From assembly GCA_963763575.1 (NCBI GenBank), contig CAVXPD010000008.1, positions 1 through 64,000 on the forward strand: DNA of 64,000 bases. Direction: 5' to 3'. The notes under the pieces were generated by a model that was not told the DNA's origin, did no database searches, and was given only the letters and a program-made list of their open reading frames with translations. Below are positions 53,383 to 62,919 of the stretch, one piece after another. Positions within the stretch are counted from its first letter, which is position 1. Each line of letters opens with the position of its first letter. This DNA is from Bog-473 sp963763575. Its GTDB lineage: Bacteria > Actinomycetota > Acidimicrobiia > Acidimicrobiales > RAAP-2. A program made the position numbers and the translations under genes.

Positions 53383-55722
53383 TCACTGTGTCAGGTGGAA
53401 CGGCACGCTGGTGACGATCACCCCGGGCAGAGCTTGCAGGGCGTGGCGCAGCCGGGTGGCGATTCGCTCGTGAAGAACGGAGTGCCACCAGTGCCGGTCC
53501 ACGATCTGGGGGACGGTCACTGTCAGCGTGAGATCGGGGCGCTGGCGGTGCAGAGCCCAGATGTAGTTGACCAGGGGCGCCACGACGGCGCGATGTGGCG
53601 ACACCATGACTTGGAGGGGAAGATGGTCTCCCCATATCTGCCAATAGTGACGGAACCGCTCAGCCTCTTCCGTCGTGGGGCTGACGTGCAGAGCGAAAAC
53701 GGGCTGGCCCAGTGAGGCCGCATAGGACAGAGCCCGCATGGTCGGCCGGTCCAGGGCGAAGACCGGGATGATCGTCAAGGCATCGATCTGGTCGGGATGC
53801 TCCGCTGATTCGGCCATTGAGGCCTGTGGGTCCTCCGCCGGCGCGCTTTGCCCGCCAAATCTGGGGCGCGGAGGTCTGGGGCCGACCGGTAACGCGCGCG
53901 GAGCCCTGTCGTGGAATTCGCCGGGGACGAGACGTAAATCCTGGTTGGTGATCTCGTAGTACCGACGCGTACGCAGTGCGGTCAGAACGATCAGTCCGAT
54001 AAGGACGATGGCGATCCATGCGCCCGAGGTGAACTTTGTGACGGCCGCAATGACGAAGACAATGCCCGACAGTACGGCGCCCGCGGCATTGAAGAGCTGG
54101 CTGCGACGCCAGTGAGGCTGGTCGTGGTGGCGCCGCCAATGTACGACCATGCCAGCTTGGGAGAGAGTGAAGGCAAGAAACACTCCGATCGCGTAGAGCG
54201 GCAGCAGGGCAGCGGTGTTGCCGTGGAGCACGACGTAGATCGTTGCGGAGGCGGCGGACAACAGCAGGATGCCGGTACTGAAGGTGAGCCGGTCACCAAT
54301 GTGCAAGAACGAACGGGGTGCCTGCTCGTCGCGAGCCATCAGGAACAGGACCCGAGGGAAATCGTTGAACGCGGTGTTTGCGGCCATGAGCAAGACCGCT
54401 GCGGTTGCCAATTGGATGCACAAGTACGCAGGTCCGTTGCCAAAGTCCAGGTGGGCCAACTGGGACAGCATGGTTTCGCCGCTCCGTGGCACCACTCCCG
54501 ACAGCTTTGCCACCACCAGGATCCCGGCGAACATACTGATCAGCAGTCCGATCATCCAGCTGAGCGAGATGCGGGCATTTCGCCATTGGACCGGCTTGAA
54601 CGCCGGCACGGCGTTGGAGATGGCTTCGATACCCGTCATGGCTGTGGCGCCCGAGGAGAAGGCGCGGAGGACGAGAAACACGCCGATGCTCTGAACGGCG
54701 CCGAGGTGGGGTGGCTGGACCGGATGAAAATCACGGCCGGCCGCATCGACAAGGCCTGCGATGACCAATGCAGCGATGGCGGCGATGAAGGCATAGGTCG
54801 GTATGGCGAACAGCGAGCCCGCCTCACGCAAACCCCGCAGGTTCCCGATCAGTAGCACGGCGATGACGACGACGCCGATGACAACAGTCGTCGAGTGCAG
54901 GGACGGAAACGCTGACGTGATGGACGCCACTCCCGCGGCGATCGAGACGGCAACGGTCATGATGTAATCGATCAGCAGGCCGGCCGCGGCTATGAGACCA
55001 GCTACCCGGCCCAGGTTCTGCCCAGCCACGATGTACGAGCCGCCACCCTGAGGGTAGGCCCGGATCGTCTGGCGGTAGGAGACTCCAACGGCCAGCATCA
55101 TCAAAATGATTGCGCTGCCGACCGGGAGGGAATACGAGAGCCCCGCGCTGCCGGCCAGGACGAGCACCGCGAGCATTGCCTCCGGTCCGTAGGCGACGGA
55201 GGACAGGGCGTCCGCCGACAGCACAGGAAGTGCAACGAGCTTGCGCATGCGCTCCGACGCGATCGCACTGGCGTCCAGTGGGGGCCCGAACAGCGCTCGT
55301 CTCAACGTCTGGCCGAAACGTCCGGCTGCAGTGGGGGGTGCCTCGTCAGCGGTGGTCGTCCGGATCGGGGGCAATCGCCCTTCGCTCCCCGCTACGGGCA
55401 CGAATCTGGTGAAGAGGCCCGGGCGAATCTCGTTCGCGACTGGGTAATGGCCAAGAGCGGGGTCCACCGGCAAGGCTCGTCGCCATACGGACGGACCAGC
55501 GGTGGACCGACTCCAGGCCTGTCCCACCTCGCGCAGGCCCCCCAACTCATTTTCGTTCAGGACCGGAAAGAGCACTTCAGGCCGTGGGGTACCTGCAGAG
55601 TGCAGCTCATCCGTGCCACGGTCCTCGGCCCGACTGGTCTTCTGCGCCGGGTCGTCTCCCCGTCGCTCACGATGACCGGTCACTCCACCATCTTCCGTTA
55701 CCGGCTCGCCGGAGAACATCAC
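53383..55722 (-). CDS. APC-family permease, KimA-like potassium transporter
   Basis: The 779-residue protein has a soluble N-terminus (1-150), twelve or so membrane spans (about 165-590) and a C-terminal soluble domain (about 635-779) that resembles a universal-stress-type fold. 'LPVLSADALSSVAYGPEAML' and 'YRQTIRAYPQGGGSYIVA' are typical of the KimA branch, high-affinity K+ importers inhibited by c-di-AMP. An amino-acid substrate is also possible. The long N-terminus could start later, for example at the Met before 'RKLVALPVLSADA'. Confidence 0.88.
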   Translation of the reverse strand: MMFSGEPVTEDGGVTGHRERRGDDPAQKTSRAEDRGTDELHSAGTPRPEVLFPVLNENELGGLREVGQAWSRSTAGPSVWRRALPVDPALGHYPVANEIRPGLFTRFVPVAGSEGRLPPIRTTTADEAPPTAAGRFGQTLRRALFGPPLDASAIASERMRKLVALPVLSADALSSVAYGPEAMLAVLVLAGSAGLSYSLPVGSAIILMMLAVGVSYRQTIRAYPQGGGSYIVAGQNLGRVAGLIAAAGLLIDYIMTVAVSIAAGVASITSAFPSLHSTTVVIGVVVIAVLLIGNLRGLREAGSLFAIPTYAFIAAIAALVIAGLVDAAGRDFHPVQPPHLGAVQSIGVFLVLRAFSSGATAMTGIEAISNAVPAFKPVQWRNARISLSWMIGLLISMFAGILVVAKLSGVVPRSGETMLSQLAHLDFGNGPAYLCIQLATAAVLLMAANTAFNDFPRVLFLMARDEQAPRSFLHIGDRLTFSTGILLLSAASATIYVVLHGNTAALLPLYAIGVFLAFTLSQAGMVVHWRRHHDQPHWRRSQLFNAAGAVLSGIVFVIAAVTKFTSGAWIAIVLIGLIVLTALRTRRYYEITNQDLRLVPGEFHDRAPRALPVGPRPPRPRFGGQSAPAEDPQASMAESAEHPDQIDALTIIPVFALDRPTMRALSYAASLGQPVFALHVSPTTEEAERFRHYWQIWGDHLPLQVMVSPHRAVVAPLVNYIWALHRQRPDLTLTVTVPQIVDRHWWHSVLHERIATRLRHALQALPGVIVTSVPFHLTQ

Positions 55723-55882
55723 GCGTGAACCTACGTGTCACGCTCTTCGCAGCACCGAGAGGCGGGCACGGGAGGATCCCGTGCCGACGCCACCGAGAAG
55801 GGCAGTCTCGATGAAAGACGCTGAGTGCACGGCGCTAGGTCTGCAGGCAAGACGAGGGCCACGAAGGCATAAAGCGCGCTGA

Positions 55883-56785
55883 CTATGGCGACGAAGCGCC
55901 TTTCCGCGTGAGCGGCGGCGGGAGCGGCGCGGGATGACGCCGACCGGCAAGAGTCCGGATGCGCAGGGCCGCAGGGAGCGACTCGAATCGGAGCGGCGGC
56001 TGGAGACTGACGGCCTCGCCGTCCAATCCGACGTCGACCATCGCTCCGGAGTCGATCTCGAAGCGAGACGTGGTCCATTCTCGTAATGGGGGCAACGGCG
56101 GTCCGTCGGACACGACGACGACTCCCATCGTCTCGTTGTCCATCGTCCCCCGGGTGCCCTGAGTGCCGAGCGCGTCGAGTCGGTAGCGGTTGTTGGACAC
56201 CAGGACGAGCTGCGCGGTCTCGTATTTGGTTCCGCCCGGGTCGGTGAAGCGCAGGTCAAAGGGCACCGCGTCGGGACCGAGCAGGTCGGGCAGCATCTCG
56301 ATGACCGTGCGCAGCTTGGCGTCGCGATACTCCGGCGACTGGACGATCTCGCCGTAGAGGCCAATTGAGGCGTTGTTCACGAAGACTCGACCGTTGACCT
56401 GGGCCAAATCGATGCGGCGCTCGGTACCTCGGTGGTAAGCGTCGAGGGCCCCGATCACATCGTCTCGGTCCACGCCGACGTCGAGGGCGAAGTGGTTGCG
56501 GGTCCCGGCCGGTATGCAGACGTAGGGGATGTCGTGCCTGGAGGCGACGGCGGCCACGATCGCCTGGGAACCGTCGCCCCCGGCCATGCCGATCACGTCG
56601 GCGCCCGACGACACGGCGGCGGCGGCCAGCGACGCCAGGTCGTCGCCGTCCGTCATCACGACCGGCTCGATCCCTCGGGAGCGGCACTGAGCGACGAGGT
56701 CGTAGCGCTGCGCCTTCCCGCCTCCCGACCTCGGGTTGACGAGGAGAACCGGGTGCTCCGGCCCGGTGGTCGCTGAATCCGTCAT
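55883..56785 (-). CDS. Diacylglycerol kinase family lipid kinase
   Basis: The ATG at 56785 follows AGAGGTG and gives 300 residues. 'LLVNPRSGGGKA' begins the nucleotide-binding domain and 'GMAGGDGSQAIVAAV' is the GGDG catalytic loop; 'PAGTRNHFALDVG' is the next conserved block. It should phosphorylate a lipid such as diacylglycerol at the membrane, or serve as a sphingosine-kinase-like enzyme. It is divergent from the HdeD-like gene at 56930. Confidence 0.9.
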   Translation of the reverse strand: MTDSATTGPEHPVLLVNPRSGGGKAQRYDLVAQCRSRGIEPVVMTDGDDLASLAAAAVSSGADVIGMAGGDGSQAIVAAVASRHDIPYVCIPAGTRNHFALDVGVDRDDVIGALDAYHRGTERRIDLAQVNGRVFVNNASIGLYGEIVQSPEYRDAKLRTVIEMLPDLLGPDAVPFDLRFTDPGGTKYETAQLVLVSNNRYRLDALGTQGTRGTMDNETMGVVVVSDGPPLPPLREWTTSRFEIDSGAMVDVGLDGEAVSLQPPLRFESLPAALRIRTLAGRRHPAPLPPPLTRKGASSP

Positions 56786-56929
56786 CTCACCTCTCCGTCT
56801 CGGAACGTCGACAGCCTCTTGACACTCGGTCATCGCTTCTGTAATCTATCATCAGTTCTGTGGTGATGTAACAAAACCAAACGAAACCATCGGTCGCCAC
56901 AGCTACCACAACCACCGAAAGGAGCTGTC

Positions 56930-57514
56930 ATGTTGAAGTCATTGAGCACATCCCTCATATGGCGGGGCATTCTGGCCGTCGCCATCGGCATCGTGGCGCT
57001 GGCATGGCCCGGGATCACCGTCTTGGCCCTGGTCATTCTGTTCGCCATCTACGCGTTCATCGCCGCCGGCATGGAAGCCGTGAAGGCCTTCAGCAGCGAA
57101 CGGGCCGGTTCCGTGATGGGTCATCTGCTGCTCGGTCTGGTCGACGTCGGCGCCGGGGTGATCGCCCTGGCCTGGCCGGGGCCGACGGCGCTCGTGCTGG
57201 TGTTGCTCGTCGGGGCCTGGGCGATGGTGGCCGGCCTGGTCGAGATCTACGCGGGCTTCGAGGCCAGCGAAGCGGCCGGAACCCGTGCCCTCTTGTTCGT
57301 GAGCGGGCTGATCTCGATCGCCTTCGGGATCGTCCTCTTCGCCCGTCCTGGCGTCGGCGCGGTGACTCTGGCCTTGCTGTTCGGCCTGTTCAACCTGGTG
57401 TACGGGTTCTGGGCGCTCATCGAGGGCATCGACCTGCGCCGGGCTCACCGCACAGTGGATTCGCTGGTCGACGAGCAGGCGCGGAAGCGTAACTCGCTAG
57501 CGTCAGTGATGTAG
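56930..57514 (+). CDS. HdeD/DUF308 family membrane protein
   Basis: The 194-residue protein has six membrane spans with the pair motif 'GI.ALAWPGIT' repeated as 'GVIALAWPGPT' and 'GIVLFARPGVG'. AAAGGAG lies 6 bases before the ATG. It is followed by a TetR gene 112 bp downstream. Upstream of it, 56820-56870 is unusually AT-rich for this window and probably holds the divergent promoters. Confidence 0.9.
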   Translation: MLKSLSTSLIWRGILAVAIGIVALAWPGITVLALVILFAIYAFIAAGMEAVKAFSSERAGSVMGHLLLGLVDVGAGVIALAWPGPTALVLVLLVGAWAMVAGLVEIYAGFEASEAAGTRALLFVSGLISIAFGIVLFARPGVGAVTLALLFGLFNLVYGFWALIEGIDLRRAHRTVDSLVDEQARKRNSLASVM

Positions 57515-57625
57515 TGATCCCTCAGTAGTGATCAGGGTTCCCACCCTGGCGGATCCGCCCGAGCCTCGGCCGAGCAGAACCGCCGGGGTGAAACCCGTCT
57601 ACGACGTCAAAGGAAGGAGTCTGAT

Positions 57626-58279
57626 GTGAGCTCGGCATCCGCGAGCACTACACGGAGCCCGACCCGGCTCGACCGGCGCAAGGCCCGGACCCGGCAGGCA
57701 CTGATCGACGCGGCGGTCCGGTTGATCGCCGACGGGCGCGGGGAACGGGCCAGCATCCAGGAGATCACCGAGGCCGCCGACATCGGCTTCGGGTCGTTCT
57801 ACAACCACTTCGAGAGCAAGGATCAGCTGTTCGAGACTGCGTTGAGCGAGGTCCTCGAGCGCTGGGGCCGCATGATCGACCGGGCATCCGTAGGGATCGC
57901 CGACCCCGCCGAGGTGTTCTCCACGTCGCTGCGGTTGTCCGCCTGCCTCAGCTGGACGCATCCCGAAGTGGCCCGATTCATCACCGGCGCCGGCTTCGAT
58001 CTCCTCGACGCCCCGGGCGGACTGGCGCCGCGCGCGCTGCGGGACATCGAAGCCGGGCAAGCCGCGGGACAGTTCAGCGTGGCTGACACAGAGGTCGCTC
58101 TGAGCGCCGTGGCGGGCGGCCTCATCGGGTTGCTGCGCCTGCACCAGCGGCATCCCGAGCTCGTCGAGGAGACCTCGGTCGACGGACTCGCCGAGGCCTG
58201 CCTCCGCCTGCTCGGCCTCCCAGCGGCGAAGGCCAAACGCCTGGCCCGGCTACCGCTACCCGCCACCGAGCCTTGGTGA
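57626..58279 (+). CDS. TetR-family transcriptional regulator
   Basis: The GTG start with AAAGGAAGGAG upstream gives 217 residues. The HTH is at about 20-67 ('RQALIDAAVRLIADGRG' then 'DIGFGSFYNHFESKDQLF'). The C-terminal domain is of the TetR_C type with no obvious ligand. It is in the same direction as the HdeD-like gene before it and the DUF2252 gene 10 bp after it, so it probably controls this group. Confidence 0.9.
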   Translation: MSSASASTTRSPTRLDRRKARTRQALIDAAVRLIADGRGERASIQEITEAADIGFGSFYNHFESKDQLFETALSEVLERWGRMIDRASVGIADPAEVFSTSLRLSACLSWTHPEVARFITGAGFDLLDAPGGLAPRALRDIEAGQAAGQFSVADTEVALSAVAGGLIGLLRLHQRHPELVEETSVDGLAEACLRLLGLPAAKAKRLARLPLPATEPW

Positions 58280-58289
58280 TGCACGCCCC

Positions 58290-59636
58290 ATGAGTGCGCC
58301 GCGGACTCGAGTGGAGATGCTCGAAGCCGGGCGGGCGTTGCGCGCTCGAGTTCCCCGCCGTGCTCATGGCCAATGGACGGCGTCCCCCGACCGTCTCGAT
58401 CCGCTCGAGATCCTGTCCCGGTCCAACGCCAACCGGCTGCCCGAACTGGTTCCCGTCCGGAACGGCCGGATGATGGCGTCACCGTTCGCCTTCTACCGGG
58501 GCACCCCGGCGGTCATGGCCGCCGATGTGAGCCGGACACCGTCCACGGGCATTCAGTTGCAGATCTGCGGCGACGCGCATCTTTACAACTTCGGTACCTT
58601 CGCCACGCCCGAACGCAACCAGGTCTTCGATCTGAACGACTTCGACGAGACCCAGCCCGGACCGTGGGAGTGGGACGTCAAGCGGCTGGCGGCCAGTTTG
58701 GTCGTGGCGGCCAGGACGTCCGGGCTCTCCGATGGCGACGGCAGGGCGGCGGTGCAGGGCTGTTCGGCGCAGTACCGCAACGAGATGGCGAAGATGGCCC
58801 AGGTGTCCGCGTTCGAGGTGTGGCACTCCCGTCTAGACGTCGAGTCGATAATTTCCGCCGCTCCCGACAAGCCGGCCCGGTCCCGTGTCGAACAGACCGC
58901 GGCCAAGGCCCGCCAGCGCACCAGCCTGAAAGCGCTGTCCAAGCTCACGACGGTGCGCGGCGGCCGCCGGGTGATCGTGGAGGATCCGCCGCTGGTGGTT
59001 CGCCTCACCGACGCCCAACTCGAACAGACCCAAGGCTTCGTGCAGGCCTATCTGGCCACCCTCGATCCCGACCGCGACCTCTTGCTGGATCGCTACGAGT
59101 TCGTCGACGCCGCCCTGAAGGTGGTCGGAGTGGGAAGCGTGGGTACCCGCTGCTTCGTCGTCCTGCTGTCCGGCAAGGAGGACCTCGATCCCCTGTTCCT
59201 TCAGGTCAAAGAAGCCCAGCCCTCGGTTCTCGCTCCCTACGTCGGCCGCTCCCGGTACGCCAACCAGGCCAAGCGCGTCGTGGTCGGCCAGCGCATCATG
59301 CAGGCGGCCAGCGATGTGTTCCTGGGGTGGGCTCGCGCCGGCGAATTCGACACCTACGTCCGCCAGCTGCGCGACATGAAGGGGTCGGTAGCGCTCGACG
59401 ACGCCCGCCCCGAGGGCCTGACGCTCTATGGGCGTCTCTGCGGCGCCGCGCTCGCGCGCGCTCATGCCCGAGCCGGCCAGCCGGCCCTCCTCACCGGCTA
59501 CATGGGAAGTAGCGCGGCCTTCGACGACAGCCTGGCCGCGTTCGCGGTGGCCTACGCCGACCAGAACTACCGGGACTACGAAGAGTTCCTCGACGCCGTC
59601 CGGTCCGGTCGTGTGCCAGCTGAGCCGGGACGTTGA
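58290..59636 (+). CDS. DUF2252 family protein
   Basis: The 448-residue length is usual for the family. 'QICGDAHLYNFGTFATPE' and 'FDLNDFDETQPGPWEWDVKR' are its hallmark blocks, resembling the catalytic and metal loops of kinase-fold phosphotransferases, so a small-molecule kinase is suspected. It starts 10 bp after the TetR gene, probably in one operon. Confidence 0.92.
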   Translation: MSAPRTRVEMLEAGRALRARVPRRAHGQWTASPDRLDPLEILSRSNANRLPELVPVRNGRMMASPFAFYRGTPAVMAADVSRTPSTGIQLQICGDAHLYNFGTFATPERNQVFDLNDFDETQPGPWEWDVKRLAASLVVAARTSGLSDGDGRAAVQGCSAQYRNEMAKMAQVSAFEVWHSRLDVESIISAAPDKPARSRVEQTAAKARQRTSLKALSKLTTVRGGRRVIVEDPPLVVRLTDAQLEQTQGFVQAYLATLDPDRDLLLDRYEFVDAALKVVGVGSVGTRCFVVLLSGKEDLDPLFLQVKEAQPSVLAPYVGRSRYANQAKRVVVGQRIMQAASDVFLGWARAGEFDTYVRQLRDMKGSVALDDARPEGLTLYGRLCGAALARAHARAGQPALLTGYMGSSAAFDDSLAAFAVAYADQNYRDYEEFLDAVRSGRVPAEPGR

Positions 59637-59692
59637 CCGCACTGATCTCGATGCTGTTCGTGCAATGACCCGAGAAGAGGAGGCCTATCCCC

Positions 59693-60238
59693 GTGCTGCT
59701 ACGCATCAGCCCTGAACCGTTCGTCGCCCCGACCGATCGAGACATGCTGCCCTCGGAACGCCGCCTCTTCGTGCGCACGCACCGCACCTGTGTGCTGGGT
59801 TACGGGCGCCTCCATGACGGACCGGCGATGTCCGTCGTGTACTACGTTCCGACGGACGAGGACCACCTGCTCATCTCCACTACCGCCGGTCGGGCCAAGG
59901 CTCGTGCCGTGCTCCGTGACCCGAGGATCAGCCTCTGCGTCCTCGACGAGCGCTGGCCGTTCGCGTACCTGCAGGTCTACGCCGATGCAGTGGTCGACCG
60001 CGACCGGAAGCTCGCGGTGGACGTCCTCATGGCGGTGGTCGGCCGCATGTCAGGTGAGGCGCCGAGTGACGAGACGCGCCCCTCCTTCGAGTCGATGACC
60101 GACCAAGAAGACCGCGTCGTGTTGCGCTGTCGTCCGTACCAGACCTTCGCCCAGCCGCGACCCCACAAGGCGTCAGACGAGACCGTCGTCCCAGGCGTCT
60201 CCGGCGACGTACCGTGGGACGCGCCGGATCCGCATTGA
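59693..60238 (+). CDS. PPOX-class flavin/F420-binding protein
   Basis: The 181-residue protein (GTG start) has the split-barrel flavoprotein blocks 'SVVYYVPTDEDHLLISTTAG', 'KARAVLRDPRISLCVLD' and 'YLQVYADAVV'. Many actinobacterial relatives use F420 to reduce small compounds. It follows the DUF2252 gene by 56 bp in the same direction. Confidence 0.85.
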   Translation: MLLRISPEPFVAPTDRDMLPSERRLFVRTHRTCVLGYGRLHDGPAMSVVYYVPTDEDHLLISTTAGRAKARAVLRDPRISLCVLDERWPFAYLQVYADAVVDRDRKLAVDVLMAVVGRMSGEAPSDETRPSFESMTDQEDRVVLRCRPYQTFAQPRPHKASDETVVPGVSGDVPWDAPDPH

Positions 60239-60568
60239 TCAGCACGCCTCTCAACCGATAGCGAACGACCATGGAACCCGGTAGGGCATTTGAAGTCGGC
60301 GTTGTCGGCTGACGGTCCCCCCTTTCTGGGTCGGCCATCCCACCTACCCGATGCTCCTATGGATGATGTCAAGTCCTTTCGAGGGAATTTTCGGGTGTGA
60401 AGAGAGCGGACAGACCAATGATGGGCCACTCGTTGAAGAGGGCAAGCTCTTATCAGGTCACGCGTCTTCGAGAGATCGGTGAACCCGGGTCGCGGGCCGG
60501 CATATCGGTTACAGGTCAGTCCCGCGGGACGACAGGCGTATTGTGAGCCAAGTCCACGGCCCGAGGAC
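60239..60568. other. Gene-free stretch beside the IS110 element
   Basis: No gene, tRNA or clear hairpin. It may include the right end of the IS110 element. Element borders could not be fixed because this family often lacks terminal inverted repeats. Confidence 0.4.
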
Positions 60569-61609
60569 CTAAGCGCGAGGCAAGAAGCGGTACACCTCGC
60601 GGGCGACGTAGCGCTTGAGCATGCGGATGCCCTCGCTCTTGGAGCGACCGTCTTTGACCCGGCGTTCCATGTAGGCCTGGGTCCTCGGGTCAGAAGCCAG
60701 CCGGGTGATCACGATGTGCCACAGCGCCCGGTTGGCCTGCCGGTCCCCGCCGCGGTTGAGCCGGTGACGCGTGACCTTGCCCGAGGAGGCCTCGAGTGGG
60801 GAGACGCCGCACAGGTGGGCCCAGGCGGCCTCTGAGTGCAGGCGCTCAGGGTTGTCGCCGGCGGCGACGAGCAATGCGGCCGCGGTGTCGATGCCGACGC
60901 CATAGACGGCGAGCAGCTCAGGCGCGGTCTGCTCGAGGAGCGGCGTGATCATGGCGTCGAGGTCGGAGATTTCCTCTTCGAGGTCGGCGACGCGATGGGC
61001 CAGTGAGGAGAGCGCGGCCTTGGTGGCCGCGATGACCACGTCGGGCGAACGAGTCGGGCGCAGTCCTTGTGCGGCCGCGACGAAGGCCGCGATGGGCAGG
61101 CCCTTGAGTTTGCTCTGGAGCTGGTCAGGGGCGCTGAAGGTGAGCTGGCGCATCTGGCCGAGCGCCTTGACGCGGGCTCCGCGGGCCGAACGCTTGGCGA
61201 CGACGAGGACCCGGATGGCCTCGACGCTGCCGTCTCTACTTTTCGCCGTTCCGTGGGCTCGACCCGACTGCGCCGCCCGGGCGGCTTCGAGCGCGTCGAG
61301 GGGATCGGACTTGCCGGCCTGTCGCCGGGCCTGGCGGTTCTGGCGGTCCACCTCGACGACGTGGACCCCTGCTCGGGTGAGGAAGCGGGCGATGCCGGCC
61401 CCATAGGAACCTGTCCCCTCGACGCCGACCTTTCCGATGTAACCGAACGACTGAAGCCAGGTGAGCAGGGCCGAGTGCCCGTCGGGATCGGCCCCGAAGG
61501 ACCGGGTGCCGAGCAGGCCTCCGACCTCGTCGAGAGCAGCGGCCACGTGGACCTCGCCGTGGGTGTCGATGCCACCGGTGACGGCGCGCGCGGCTTCTAC
61601 GATGGTCAT
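60569..61609 (-). CDS. IS110-family transposase
   Basis: The 346-residue DEDD recombinase has an N-terminal RuvC-like domain ('GGIDTHGEVHVAAALDE', 'GVEGTGSYGAGIARFL', 'KSDPLDALEAARAA') and a C-terminal Transposase_20 domain ('YGVGIDTAAALLVAAGDNPE', 'NRGGDRQANRALWHIV'). It has the sequence of the IS110 subgroup rather than IS1111. The catalytic Asp/Glu residues appear present and the frame is intact. Such elements are guided by an element-encoded bridge RNA. Confidence 0.94.
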   Translation of the reverse strand: MTIVEAARAVTGGIDTHGEVHVAAALDEVGGLLGTRSFGADPDGHSALLTWLQSFGYIGKVGVEGTGSYGAGIARFLTRAGVHVVEVDRQNRQARRQAGKSDPLDALEAARAAQSGRAHGTAKSRDGSVEAIRVLVVAKRSARGARVKALGQMRQLTFSAPDQLQSKLKGLPIAAFVAAAQGLRPTRSPDVVIAATKAALSSLAHRVADLEEEISDLDAMITPLLEQTAPELLAVYGVGIDTAAALLVAAGDNPERLHSEAAWAHLCGVSPLEASSGKVTRHRLNRGGDRQANRALWHIVITRLASDPRTQAYMERRVKDGRSKSEGIRMLKRYVAREVYRFLPRA

Positions 61610-61850
61610 GCCATCCCTTCCTTTCCTTAACTCGGTTGAGGGGTGGCACGGCCGTCCCGAGAAGGAGTGACGGTGGAGGTCGATCTGCTGTGAACAGACC
61701 GGCCACTCACCCCTCTGGAACGGGGCGCGCCGCGCCTCGATGCATGTGCCCGGAGCTCCGGTCGACGGGTTGTGGACACCAAGACATGCCCAACGTGATC
61801 TGGAGTCAGACCGGCAGCTCCGGTGCTCCCGAAACTAACTGACGACCAAC
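61610..61850 (-). ncRNA. Candidate bridge RNA region of the IS110 element
   Basis: The noncoding DNA upstream of the transposase is where IS110-subgroup elements encode their bridge RNA. It is about 240 bases long and rich in short complementary stretches (for example GAGGGGTGG near 61638 and CCACTCACCCCTC near 61702). I have not folded it; the assignment rests on position and family knowledge. Confidence 0.35.
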
Positions 61851-61973
61851 CTTGCTGCGGTGGATCCTCACGGAAGCTTCACAACATCATTGGCGTATCG
61901 GGATAGGCCCTCCGGACTCGACATCCATCCATGGGATAAGGGTCGTTCTGGTGGAGGCGACGTGCGTCGGTCC

Positions 61974-62004
61974 TTGACCTTGACACGGTGTGAGGGTTTA
62001 GGAA
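61974..62004 (+). promoter_or_regulatory. MerR-type promoter with 19-bp spacer
   Basis: -35 TTGACC (61974-61979) and -10 TAGGAA (61999-62004) are 19 bp apart, the overlong spacing of MerR-controlled promoters. The spacer holds an imperfect dyad TTGACAC/GTGTGAGG. The predicted transcript starts only a few bases before the MerR ATG at 62016, implying autoregulation. Confidence 0.65.
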
Positions 62005-62015
62005 TTGGATTCGTC

Positions 62016-62834
62016 ATGTTGAACATCGGGGAGTTCGCACGAATCGGGCAGGTCTCGCCTCGGATGCTGCGCCATTACGACGAGATCGGCCTGCTCAAGC
62101 CCAACTTCGTCGATCCACGGACCGCCTATCGGTCCTACGAGGTAGGGCAGTTGGGTCGCCTCCACCGGCTGATCGCCCTTCGAGACCTCGGCTTCACGCT
62201 GGACCAGATCCTGCAGATGCTCGACGCCGAACCCTCCGTCGAGCAACTCCGGGGAATGCTCCAGCTTCGCCAGGCCCAGATCGAACGGGACGTGGAAGAA
62301 GAGCAGGTGCGCTTGCGCCATGTGGATGCACATCTCCGAGCGCTTGAAGGGAGCATCGCAATGTCCAGCCTCGACGTCGCAATCAAGCCGACCGATCCTG
62401 TCAGAGTTGTCGCGACCTCTGCCGTGGCCTCTGGGTTCGGCCACGAGAACTTAGGCCCGATCTTCGGTCGGCTCGTCCCGGAGCTGCTGGTTCATCTAGA
62501 AAGCTCAAACGCCCGTCCGAGCATCATGATCTCATGGTACCAGGATCCCTCTGACGACGGAAGCGTCGTCCTCCATGCGGGTTTTGATATCGGGGATCAA
62601 ACCGTCCTCGAAGTCGACGGATTTGAAGTCGTCGACCTGCCGATCATCACCGTCGCCTCGTATTTCCACCGCGGGCCGTTGGACCACATAACGGAGGTCT
62701 ATGAGGCACTTGTCGTATGGATCGAGGACAGCGGCTATCAGCTCACAGGGCGAAGCCGCGAGCTGTACCACGAGTGGGATGACGAGAACCCAGAGCGCAG
62801 TGTCACCGAATTGCAGATGCCAATCGCATCTTGA
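62016..62834 (+). CDS. MerR-family regulator with GyrI-like effector domain
   Basis: The ATG at 62016 begins directly at the HTH 'MLNIGEFARIGQVSPRMLRH' and gives 272 residues; AGGAATTGG lies upstream. Residues about 1-70 are the winged HTH, 75-115 a dimerisation coiled coil ('QLRQAQIERDVEEEQVRLRH') and 125-272 an AraC-type/GyrI-like ligand-binding domain as in BmrR. It should activate a promoter when a hydrophobic compound binds; the only candidate promoter seen is its own. Confidence 0.9.
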   Translation: MLNIGEFARIGQVSPRMLRHYDEIGLLKPNFVDPRTAYRSYEVGQLGRLHRLIALRDLGFTLDQILQMLDAEPSVEQLRGMLQLRQAQIERDVEEEQVRLRHVDAHLRALEGSIAMSSLDVAIKPTDPVRVVATSAVASGFGHENLGPIFGRLVPELLVHLESSNARPSIMISWYQDPSDDGSVVLHAGFDIGDQTVLEVDGFEVVDLPIITVASYFHRGPLDHITEVYEALVVWIEDSGYQLTGRSRELYHEWDDENPERSVTELQMPIAS

Positions 62835-62919
62835 GGCCGCAGGTTCTCGCTCCGATCTGCGTCCTAGTCCGACGAAGTGGGCACCCGTCCGTCTGGAAAT
62901 GGACCCATCACCCCCAGGG

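Noticed and set aside
53135..53644. 169-codon minus frame between the permease and flippase genes
   Set aside because: It mostly overlaps the 3' end of the KimA-like permease in another frame and has an Arg/Pro/Ser-rich shadow composition.
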